NCBI GenBank assembly: GCA_023453725.1
Contig: JAEXTB010000019.1
Coordinates: 1 to 7,739, forward strand
Origin: Bacillota bacterium
GTDB taxonomy: Bacteria; Bacillota; Clostridia; Christensenellales; CAG-138
Direction: 5' to 3'
Length of the DNA stretch: 7,739 nt
A program made the position numbers and the translations under genes. The notes beneath the pieces were generated by a model. The model was not told the origin of the DNA. It worked only from the letters and a program-made list of their open reading frames with translations, and did not search any database. This document shows, one piece after another, positions 1-6,165 of this stretch (the stretch's first letter is position 1; each line of letters opens with the position of its first letter).

Positions 1-1
1 G

Positions 2-67
2 GGGTCCACATTCATGGTACGGCTGCCGATCCGTCCCCCACAGCAGAGAGGAGGGGAAGCGCAATGA
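2..67 (+). CDS. C-terminal end of a sensor histidine kinase (partial)
   Basis: This is the 3' end of a gene that begins before the window. Reading from base 2 gives 21 residues starting GSTFMVRLPI and then TGA at 65-67. GSTF followed by a hydrophobic-x-LP strand is the typical last beta-strand of the HATPase_c domain of membrane histidine kinases (the G2-box end, usually GxGSTF). A short polar tail, RPPQQRGGEAQ, follows. The stop overlaps the next start as ATGA (64-67), which indicates translational coupling with the GerMN lipoprotein. If the reading is right, the kinase phosphorylates a response regulator encoded further upstream. Only the tail is visible, so the sensory domain and the H-box cannot be checked. 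The identification rests on one short motif plus the overlap. Confidence 0.62.
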   Translation, partial: GSTFMVRLPIRPPQQRGGEAQ

Positions 68-1029
68 AAACTCCTCTACGCTTTTCGGCCCTGTTCCTGG
101 CGCTGCTGTTCCTTTTGACCGGCTGCAGCCTGCAAACGACCGTCCAGGAGGACGCCATCCGGGAAGCCCTTCCCGGCGTTGACCCGGCTGCCGGCATTGG
201 ACGCGATGTCGATATCACGCTGTATTTCCGTTTGACGGGTGAACCTGCCCTGGTGCCGGTACAGCGTACCGTGACCGTGCGGGCTAACGAATATGTAGAG
301 GGCGCGGTTGTGCGACAGCTGTTAAACGGCCCCACCGCGCTTTTTGGGGACCTCGAAGGCGTGCTTCCCAAAGGAACGCGTCTTGTAGACGTATATCCGG
401 ATGGCGGGATACTCTATGTGGTGCTTTCCAAGGACATACTGGAATATGAAGATGAAACGGCAACCCGCGAAGAAATTGAGCTGACAAAACGGCTGGGCGT
501 TTATGCGGTTGTCAACTCCTTATCCGCATTGGGCGATGCAAGCCGTGTGCAGATTTTAGTGGACATGGATGGCACGGGCAAGGGGGCGCGCGTCTCCCCC
601 TTCCTTTTGGGATTTACTTCGGAATACACATCCTCGCAGTGGCTTGACCCGATGAACTTTGAAGAGGACGTGGTCATTACGCCCTCACTTATGGTCGAGC
701 TTGCCATGAAGCGGCTGACACAGGAGGATTATACGCAGGCGTATCTGTTCTTTGCGGAAAGCGAAACCGGCGGCCTCCAGAAGCCCGATTTTGCCGCATT
801 TGAAACCGACCTTCTTTCAATGGGTACGATTGATGACTTTACCGTACGCAGCACCGATATCGGCGGCAGCACGCTCAACGGCAAAGCAACCGTGGATATT
901 GTTTGGACGTCCCGGGAGGACGGTAAGACGCGCACAGTCAAAAATGCCGTTCTTTCTTTGCTGCCCGAAGGCGAGCTCTACAAAATCGGTTTCTATTCCC
1001 TGATGGACTCGCTTGAGTCCACAAAATAG
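64..1029 (+). CDS. GerMN-domain lipoprotein with C-terminal alpha/beta domain
   Basis: This 321-residue protein is exported and lipid-anchored. Residues 1-20 are a signal peptide with a hydrophobic core, and the lipobox LLTG-C puts the lipidated Cys at 21. Residues about 49-172 form a GerMN domain: the opening strand DITLYFRL, the LVPVQRTV strand, an LLNGP helix end, the LPKGTRLVDV strand and the closing RVQILVDMDG. Residues about 205-318 form a separate alpha+beta domain (helix SLMVELAMKRL, then several strands) that vaguely recalls NTF2-like folds; I cannot name it. GerMN domains occur in Bacillus GerM (sporulation and germination) and in actinobacterial LpqB, which is encoded next to the kinase MtrB. 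The start is set by GGAGG at 50-54, 9 nt before ATG, and it overlaps the stop of the presumed kinase. A role as an envelope partner of that kinase is inference. Confidence 0.88.
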   Translation: MKTPLRFSALFLALLFLLTGCSLQTTVQEDAIREALPGVDPAAGIGRDVDITLYFRLTGEPALVPVQRTVTVRANEYVEGAVVRQLLNGPTALFGDLEGVLPKGTRLVDVYPDGGILYVVLSKDILEYEDETATREEIELTKRLGVYAVVNSLSALGDASRVQILVDMDGTGKGARVSPFLLGFTSEYTSSQWLDPMNFEEDVVITPSLMVELAMKRLTQEDYTQAYLFFAESETGGLQKPDFAAFETDLLSMGTIDDFTVRSTDIGGSTLNGKATVDIVWTSREDGKTRTVKNAVLSLLPEGELYKIGFYSLMDSLESTK

Positions 1030-1037
1030 AGGTATAT

Positions 1038-2618
1038 ATGGCACAAGAACTCCGGAAAACCAAATACCCTTACAGGCTGTTTAACCCCAATAAAGGTGCC
1101 TGCCTATTATTGGCGCTCCTTTTTGCGTCACTTTTCACGGGCTGTACAAGCACCGCCGAATACCCGGGTGCTTTGCCGCCAAGCAGCGCGACGCCTCCGC
1201 CGCTTGAAGCAAATGACAACGCAACGGTACAGCTGGAGCTTTTCTTCCCCACTCAGGACGGACACACATTAAGCAGCGAGCAGCGCGAATTGAACCGCCC
1301 CGATCACGTAAGCCGGGCGCAGACCGCAATCGAGGCGCTTTGCAGCGGGCCCGATAATGAAGCGCTCGCCTCCGTCGTGCCGCAGGGCTGGGAACTTACG
1401 GGCGTAGAGCTTTCCGGAGACGTCTGCAACATCTACTTTAAAGGCAAGCCTGCGCCGGAGAATCAGCTGCTGGTATTGCGCGCGGCGGTTGCAGCGACGG
1501 TGTATGCCAATGAAGGCATTGGCTATACTGACATTTACCTCAACGGCATGCAGCCGGGGTATCTGGGAAGCCCGCTCGGCGTGCTTTCCCCCATCAATGT
1601 GCCGCTTGACTCTTACCTCAGTAGCGTTGAGCGCGACAATGCCGGTGCCGCTTCCGGCCAAACCGGCGAAGCCAACGCGCTCACAAGCCGGAAAGCGCAG
1701 CTTTATTTTACGGATATCACAGGGAGCCTCCTGCTGTGTGATATCCGCGAGCTTTCCTATCAGGAGCAGGAGCATGCAAACATTGTCATCGCGGCGCTTT
1801 TAGGAGAGCTTGCCAAGGGTTCCCTGGGCAGCGAAGGCCGCGAGCCGGTGCTTCCGAACGACATGCGGCTGACAAAATGCGTTTTTTCGGAGCCATCCTC
1901 GCCCTCCTCCGCCGGAACAGATATTCCGCTAGCCAGCTCCGTCACCGGGCAGGTAGTGGACCTTTACTTCACCCAACCCGCAGAAGCAATCGAGTCCCCT
2001 ATCGTATATGCTTCCATTATATATACGGTAACGGGCTTCTGGCCGCAGACCGAAGGGGTACGCATTTATTTGAATGACGTTCCCGTTACGGTTGATGGCG
2101 TACTGGAGAATGGGGACACCGGCACAATATTCTCACGTTCCGATTTTTCCGGCATGCTGGGCCATACCGTGACATTGCTGTTCCCGGATCAGGACGGCAT
2201 CGGCCTATATCCGGTGCTTCGGTGCCTGCCGCAGAGCGCCGCCTATGATCCGTTTGCAAGGCTGACCGCCCTCTTTACCGGCCCTGCGGACCCGGGCATG
2301 CCGCTTTCCATGTTTGAAGAAGCGGATGTTCTAAGCGTATCCATCCAGGGCAATATGGCTGTGGTCAATTTCAAAAAAAGCTTCTTTGAAAAATTGTCGT
2401 CGTTTGTAGAGGGCGGTGTTTCGCATCTTCCGCAAAACACACGCGCACAGATGACGGTGTTTTCCATGGTCAATACGCTTGCAAGCATTCCCGGTGTGGA
2501 TCGGGTATGGATACTTGAGGACGGACAGCGCATCAATCAAAGTCTCAACCTGCTGTATCTGGGAAATCCGCTGTTTTACAACCCCGGACTTCTTCTGACC
2601 CAGGAAAACGCGCAATGA
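1038..2618 (+). CDS. Lipoprotein with three tandem GerMN-like domains
   Basis: This is a 526-residue exported lipoprotein. A basic N-terminus is followed by a hydrophobic segment (residues 21-34) and the lipobox LFTG-C (Cys 36), then a Ser/Pro-rich linker to about residue 60. Three GerMN-like units follow. Unit 1 (about 63-172) opens VQLELFFPTQDG and closes TDIYLNG. Unit 2 (about 218-355) opens AQLYFTDITG and closes VRIYLNDVPV, and is the most divergent. Unit 3 (about 376-500) is the most canonical, with VTLLFPDQDG, LYPVLR, LFTGPADPG, MAVVNFKKSF and VDRVWILEDGQ. Known GerMN proteins usually carry one or two such domains. The gene starts 8 bp after the first GerMN gene, and its SD (TAGAGG, 1027-1032) includes that gene's stop codon, so the two are co-transcribed. 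Its molecular function is unknown; an extracytoplasmic role in envelope or spore assembly is inferred from the family. Confidence 0.87.
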   Translation: MAQELRKTKYPYRLFNPNKGACLLLALLFASLFTGCTSTAEYPGALPPSSATPPPLEANDNATVQLELFFPTQDGHTLSSEQRELNRPDHVSRAQTAIEALCSGPDNEALASVVPQGWELTGVELSGDVCNIYFKGKPAPENQLLVLRAAVAATVYANEGIGYTDIYLNGMQPGYLGSPLGVLSPINVPLDSYLSSVERDNAGAASGQTGEANALTSRKAQLYFTDITGSLLLCDIRELSYQEQEHANIVIAALLGELAKGSLGSEGREPVLPNDMRLTKCVFSEPSSPSSAGTDIPLASSVTGQVVDLYFTQPAEAIESPIVYASIIYTVTGFWPQTEGVRIYLNDVPVTVDGVLENGDTGTIFSRSDFSGMLGHTVTLLFPDQDGIGLYPVLRCLPQSAAYDPFARLTALFTGPADPGMPLSMFEEADVLSVSIQGNMAVVNFKKSFFEKLSSFVEGGVSHLPQNTRAQMTVFSMVNTLASIPGVDRVWILEDGQRINQSLNLLYLGNPLFYNPGLLLTQENAQ

Positions 2619-2623
2619 CAAAG

Positions 2624-2678
2624 ATTTATAGTTTATTCATATACGTCATATCCGCAAGCGCATCGCTTGCGCTATAAT
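2624..2678 (+). promoter_or_regulatory. Promoter of the first LCP gene with a direct-repeat box
   Basis: A perfect -10 TATAAT lies at 2673-2678, with no good -35 hexamer 16-18 nt upstream. ATTTAT (2624-2629), N5 and ATTCAT (2635-2640) form a direct repeat with an 11-bp period. GTTTATTCATA (2631-2641) ends 31 nt before the -10. The same 11-mer at the same distance precedes the -10 of the second LCP gene on the other strand. Hexamer-N5-hexamer is the layout bound by OmpR/PhoB-family response regulators. The predicted transcript starts near 2685, leaving a leader of about 78 nt. Confidence 0.68.
2653..2671. repeat. Perfect 19-bp palindrome in the promoter spacer
   Basis: CGCAAGCG (2653-2660), loop CAT and CGCTTGCG (2664-2671) form an 8-bp perfect inverted repeat that ends one base before TATAAT. 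It could be an operator, or a hairpin that ends the GerMN transcript. It is not followed by a T-run, so an ordinary intrinsic terminator is unlikely. It is absent at the matching position of the second LCP promoter. Confidence 0.6.
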
Positions 2679-2750
2679 AAAGCGTTGGGAAAAATACGCA
2701 ACCGCGCAAACTCTCCTGCATTGGGTTGCGCTGCTCTCATAAGCCATACC

Positions 2751-2756
2751 AAGGAG
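2751..2756 (+). promoter_or_regulatory. Ribosome binding site deciding the first LCP start
   Basis: AAGGAG sits 6 nt before ATG 2763. The reading frame is open back to a TTG at 2667, but that TTG lies inside the palindrome and upstream of the predicted transcription start. The paralogous gene has the same block (CCAAGGAGCAA, then ATGATAAACGA), which fixes 2763 as the start. Confidence 0.88.
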
Positions 2757-2762
2757 CAAGCT

Positions 2763-4376
2763 ATGATAAACGACGACAATTCACGTAAGATCAGGCGTAT
2801 CGGCGGCAAACCCCAACCGGAGTCCGGCAGCGCGCCCCAGGACGAGCCTGCTGCTCCTTCTCCCGCGGCAGTGCGCGCAGCCGATGAAGCTGTGGCCCGT
2901 CAGCAGCAAAACAGAGAAAATGCGCAGCCGCCAAAACGTTTAAAACGCCATAAGTGCCGCAGAAGGATGACAAAAGCAGGTAAAATCGTGCTTTTTTCTT
3001 TGCTCGCGCTGCTTGTGATAGGCATCGGGCTGGGTGTAAAGTTCTATTATGATGTGATGAACCCGGAAACGCTGTTCCAGGAGGAGCCGCAGCCCACCGT
3101 AACCCCTTCTGCGCCTGCCGCCACATTGGCGCCCGGCGCATCGCCCACCCCTTCCCCCACGCCCGATCCGCAGGCGCAGTTATTGAGCCAGGCGGATATG
3201 GAGTTTATGAAGGATCGCGTCAATATCCTTGTTTTAGGTATTGATGAAAGTACCGAGCGCGCCAACTGGGGCTCTTTCCGAACCGATACGATGATACTTG
3301 TGACCATTGATTTTGCCACAAACGACGTCCATATGATCTCGGTCCCGCGCGACAGCTATGTGAAAATTGCAAACGGCAGCGGCAATGTGGTTACCAAGAA
3401 CGGTGCGCCGCAATTTGCAAAAATCAACAGCGCGTTCCCCACCGGCGGCGGCGCTCAGAAGAGCGGATATGAATATGCCATGGGCACGGTCAGCCATCTC
3501 CTTGGCGGTATCCCCATCCATTATTATCTCGGCTTTAATATGAACGTCGTCAAAGAGGTCGTCAACGCCATGGGCGGCGTGGATTACAATGTTGATGTCG
3601 AAGTCAAGATGAACGGGCGAGAGCTGCATCCCGGCATGCAGCATATGGACGGGCAGGCCGTGCTCGACTATGCCCGCCAGAGAAAGGGTTCTTCGGATAT
3701 TGCACGCGTGGACCGGCAGCAGCGCATTATCATGGCAATTTTTCAACAGCTCAAAAGCACGGGCCAGATCCAGAATTTGCCCGACATATACAAAGCCGTG
3801 GAGCAAAACATACAGACGAATTTGAGTTTTAAACAGATTACATCCCTTGCGTTGCTTGCGCTGCAAATGGACTCTTCACAGCTTTACAAGCACACGGTGG
3901 ACGGCGAATTCCTCAATATGTATTCGGTAAGCTACTGGGGGATCAATACTTCCAAGCTCAACAAGCTAATTGAGGAAGTATTCGGAATCAACGTGTCCAC
4001 GGATTCGGACATCAATGTTACCAACATCAAAGCGCAGATTGAAGCAAACCGCGCGATGATCGCGGCGGAATTGAACGCCGCAAAGTCCGCAATCGCGCAG
4101 GCAGACGAAATTCTTACCCAATATGCGGCGTGGCTGTCCGAAGAGACAAAGGCGCAGCTCAAGAGCGCCAAGAGCCAGCTTGAGGACGCTGTTGATATGG
4201 AGGATAAAGCGCAGCTTGACGCTTACACCCCGCCGCTCGTACAGCTGTGCAACGATGTTTTCGTAGCCCTGCAGAACGCGGGCGCAATGGCAGGCACTGC
4301 CCCGGTTCCCACGGAGCCAACGCCCGCTCCGGATATGGGCGCTATCCCCGAGGTTCAGGAAACTCCGGCCGGCTAA
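2763..4376 (+). CDS. LCP (LytR-CpsA-Psr) family cell-wall ligase, paralogue 1
   Basis: This 537-residue membrane protein belongs to the family that transfers lipid-linked glycopolymers (teichoic acids, capsule) onto peptidoglycan. Residues 1-73 are a charged cytoplasmic tail ending in a very basic stretch (KRLKRHKCRRR). A transmembrane helix lies at about 74-95. A Pro/Thr/Ser-rich extracellular linker spans about 107-137. The LCP domain spans about 150-330, with RVNILVLGID, the catalytic-type FRTDTM (Arg173, Asp175), VPRDSYV (Arg196, Asp197) and the Arg-rich YARQRKGSSDIARVDRQQ. Residues about 420-508 are an Ala/Gln/Glu-rich helical module, followed by a Pro-rich tail. The gene has its own promoter but could also receive read-through from the GerMN genes 144 bp upstream. 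It ends at a strong terminator. Family assignment is secure; the polymer transferred is unknown. Confidence 0.95.
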   Translation: MINDDNSRKIRRIGGKPQPESGSAPQDEPAAPSPAAVRAADEAVARQQQNRENAQPPKRLKRHKCRRRMTKAGKIVLFSLLALLVIGIGLGVKFYYDVMNPETLFQEEPQPTVTPSAPAATLAPGASPTPSPTPDPQAQLLSQADMEFMKDRVNILVLGIDESTERANWGSFRTDTMILVTIDFATNDVHMISVPRDSYVKIANGSGNVVTKNGAPQFAKINSAFPTGGGAQKSGYEYAMGTVSHLLGGIPIHYYLGFNMNVVKEVVNAMGGVDYNVDVEVKMNGRELHPGMQHMDGQAVLDYARQRKGSSDIARVDRQQRIIMAIFQQLKSTGQIQNLPDIYKAVEQNIQTNLSFKQITSLALLALQMDSSQLYKHTVDGEFLNMYSVSYWGINTSKLNKLIEEVFGINVSTDSDINVTNIKAQIEANRAMIAAELNAAKSAIAQADEILTQYAAWLSEETKAQLKSAKSQLEDAVDMEDKAQLDAYTPPLVQLCNDVFVALQNAGAMAGTAPVPTEPTPAPDMGAIPEVQETPAG

Positions 4377-4392
4377 CAGATAAGCGACCTAC

Positions 4393-4426
4393 AAAAAACA
4401 GGGTACGGAACCGTACCCTGTTTTTT
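4393..4426. terminator. Bidirectional intrinsic terminator between the LCP genes
   Basis: AAAAAACAGGGTACGG (4393-4408), AA and its exact complement CCGTACCCTGTTTTTT (4411-4426) form a GC-rich stem flanked by an A-run and a T-run (T 4421-4428). Because it is fully symmetric it can stop the + strand LCP transcript (stop codon ends at 4376) and the - strand LCP transcript (stop at 4535). Confidence 0.93.
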
Positions 4427-4534
4427 TTGATACCAACACTCCGGCTTTTAGCCTGCGTCATTACAAGAGATATCGGCTCCTTGCCGCAGTTTCTCGGCTG
4501 GCCGTGGTTACATTGAGCGCTATTGCTTGCAGCC

Positions 4535-5950
4535 TTAGCCCTCAGTTTCGAGCAGCCCTGCCTGCTGCAAACTTTCCTCCACTGCATCGCAATACGCTTT
4601 GAGCTCTTTTGTAGAGGAATTCAGATGGTCCTCGTCCTGCGTCTCTATGGCATCCTGCACCAGGTCAATCGCCTGCTGCAGCCGCTCGCGCGAGTTCGCT
4701 TCCAGATAACTCCCGTATGCCTCCATCAGAGATTGCCCGCGGTCTACCGCGCGTCCAGCGGCCGACAATTCCTCTTCGATCGGGTTGACGGTCTCCTCCT
4801 CAACGGAGGCCTTCACGCTTTCAATGCTGATTTCGTCGTCTATGGTAACTTCCACGCCAAACACCTCTTGGATGAGTTCCTTTAGCGCTTTTGTATTGAC
4901 ACCCCAATAACTGCCGGAACTTAGATCCAGAAAATCTCCGCTGACCATATGGCGTTCCAGCTGGGAAGTATCCATATTTAATGCCAACAGCGCAAGCGCG
5001 CTGATCTGCTTCACGCTCAGGTTGGTTTGAATATTCTGTTCCACCGCCTGGTAGATTTCCGGGATTCGGGTCACCTGGCCGCTGGATTTCAACTGTTGGA
5101 AGATCGCCATAATCACTTTTTGCTGGCGCTCAACGCGCGCGATATCCGAAGACCCTTTTCTTTGCCGCGCGTATTGCAGCACGCCCAACCCGTCAAGGTG
5201 CTGCATGCCCGGATGCAGCACGTAACCATCCACATCCACCTCGGTGTCCACATTAAAATCCAGGCCGCCCATGGCATTGACGACATCCTTCACAACATCC
5301 ATATCAAACCCGAGATAGTAGTTGATTGGTATGCCGCCAAACAAATAGCTGACGGTGTTCATCGCGTACTCATAGCCTTCTTCGTCAAGGCCGCCGCCCA
5401 CAGAGTAAGCGCTGTTGATTTTTCCTTTCCCCTGCTTCTTCCCCTTGGCATCGATGATTTTTACGTAACTGTCCCGGGGGATTGAGATCATATTCACATC
5501 GTTCGTGGTAAAATCGATGGTCACCAAAATCATCGTATCCGTCCGGTAGGAACCCCAACCTGGGCGTTCCACGCTTTGATCCACCCCCAGCACAAGGATA
5601 TTGACGCGGTCCTTCATAAACGAAGCATCCGCCTGGCTGCGCAATTGCTTTTCGCCATCCTGCGTAAACGCTGTAGACCCTTTTCCGCCTTGAAACAGTG
5701 TCTCTGGATGGATCACATCAAAATAGAACTTGAGCCCTACGCCCAATCCCAGAACTAGAAGACCTAAAAGGCCAAAGAGAATGCCGCGCTTCCATGCAGG
5801 ATACTTCCTGCCGCGTCTGTGGGAACGTACACCTTTTCCTTCCCCGCCCGGGACATGTTCGATTGCTTGCAGAGGTGTTTCCGCTGCATCAGGGGCAGAT
5901 GCGACCCCTCTCACGTGCCGGATTTTTCGGGACTCTTCATCGTTTATCAT
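4535..5950 (-). CDS. LCP (LytR-CpsA-Psr) family cell-wall ligase, paralogue 2
   Basis: This 471-residue membrane protein is a close paralogue of the LCP protein at 2763-4376. It has a cytoplasmic tail (1-56) with a basic SHRRGRKYPAWKRG end, a transmembrane helix at about 57-76 and only a short linker (about 88-106, no Pro/Thr run). The LCP domain (about 114-295) holds RVNILVLGVD, YRTDTM (Arg136, Asp138), IPRDSYV (Arg159, Asp160) and YARQRKGSSDIARVERQQ. A Glu/Gln-rich helical module (about 385-468) closes the protein, without the Pro-rich tail of its paralogue. Shared strings such as GSSDIARV and AVEQNIQTNLS, and the shared N-terminal MIND.xSRKIR motif, show a duplication. Start: ATG at 5950. 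The frame stays open to a TTG at 5986, but AAGGAG (5963-5958) fits only the ATG. It is likely an extracytoplasmic glycopolymer ligase with unknown substrate. Confidence 0.95.
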   Translation of the reverse strand: MINDEESRKIRHVRGVASAPDAAETPLQAIEHVPGGEGKGVRSHRRGRKYPAWKRGILFGLLGLLVLGLGVGLKFYFDVIHPETLFQGGKGSTAFTQDGEKQLRSQADASFMKDRVNILVLGVDQSVERPGWGSYRTDTMILVTIDFTTNDVNMISIPRDSYVKIIDAKGKKQGKGKINSAYSVGGGLDEEGYEYAMNTVSYLFGGIPINYYLGFDMDVVKDVVNAMGGLDFNVDTEVDVDGYVLHPGMQHLDGLGVLQYARQRKGSSDIARVERQQKVIMAIFQQLKSSGQVTRIPEIYQAVEQNIQTNLSVKQISALALLALNMDTSQLERHMVSGDFLDLSSGSYWGVNTKALKELIQEVFGVEVTIDDEISIESVKASVEEETVNPIEEELSAAGRAVDRGQSLMEAYGSYLEANSRERLQQAIDLVQDAIETQDEDHLNSSTKELKAYCDAVEESLQQAGLLETEG

Positions 5951-5957
5951 ATCATTG

Positions 5958-5963
5958 CTCCTT
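5958..5963 (-). promoter_or_regulatory. Ribosome binding site deciding the second LCP start
   Basis: AAGGAG (read on the minus strand) lies 7 nt before ATG 5950. It sits inside the block CCAAGGAGCAA that is shared with the paralogous gene, so the longer TTG-start reading (5986) is rejected. Confidence 0.88.
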
Positions 5964-6037
5964 GGAACAAATTTACCAAATACCAATAAGCGTATTTGTT
6001 TGCGCTTAAATAAAAACCCTTTCAGGCCACAAATGCT

Positions 6038-6092
6038 ATTATAGCAAAATGAGATTTTGTTCCCATAGCAAGAGTATGAATAAACGATGAAT
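6038..6092 (-). promoter_or_regulatory. Promoter of the second LCP gene with the same direct-repeat box
   Basis: On the minus strand an extended -10, TGCTATAAT, is present (TATAAT at 6043-6038). No clear -35 is found at the usual spacing. Upstream, ATTCAT (6092-6087), N5 and ATTCAT (6081-6076) form an exact hexamer repeat with an 11-bp period. The 11-mer GTTTATTCATA (6085-6075) ends 31 nt before the -10, identical to the other LCP promoter. A 13-bp palindrome, TGCTAT-T-ATAGCA (6034-6046), covers the -10 itself. Predicted start is near 6031, with a leader of about 80 nt. Confidence 0.72.
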
Positions 6093-6115
6093 TCCTATGT
6101 CCATATATAGCAATG

Positions 6116-6143
6116 AGCGGCGGGGGCATAAGTCCCCGCCGCT
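6116..6143 (-). terminator. GC-rich hairpin after the ABC permease
   Basis: AGCGGCGGGG (6116-6125) and CCCCGCCGCT (6134-6143) form a 10-bp perfect stem with an 8-nt loop, beginning 22 bp past the permease stop. It is placed to end the ABC transporter transcript before the LCP promoter. No T-run follows on the minus strand, so it would be weak or act as an mRNA 3'-end stabiliser. Confidence 0.5.
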
Positions 6144-6165
6144 TTCTGTTCGTTCCGTTCTACCG

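Noticed and set aside
1269..1775. 168-codon minus-strand open frame opposite the triple GerMN gene
   Set aside because: It is fully antisense to a gene with a lipobox and clear domain motifs, and its translation shows no recognisable domain; a shadow frame.
2477..2486. GCTTGCAAGC palindrome, repeated at 6436-6445 within a shared 14-mer
   Set aside because: Both copies lie inside well-supported coding sequence and one repeat of this length in 7.7 kb can arise by chance.
2667..2762. Longer N-terminus of the first LCP protein from a TTG start
   Set aside because: The TTG lies inside the palindrome and upstream of the predicted transcription start, has no SD, and the paralogue supports ATG 2763 with AAGGAG.
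3234..3866. 210-codon minus-strand open frame opposite the first LCP gene
   Set aside because: It mirrors the conserved LCP catalytic region; a similar antisense frame appears opposite the second LCP gene (5027-5485), as expected for shadows of conserved codons.
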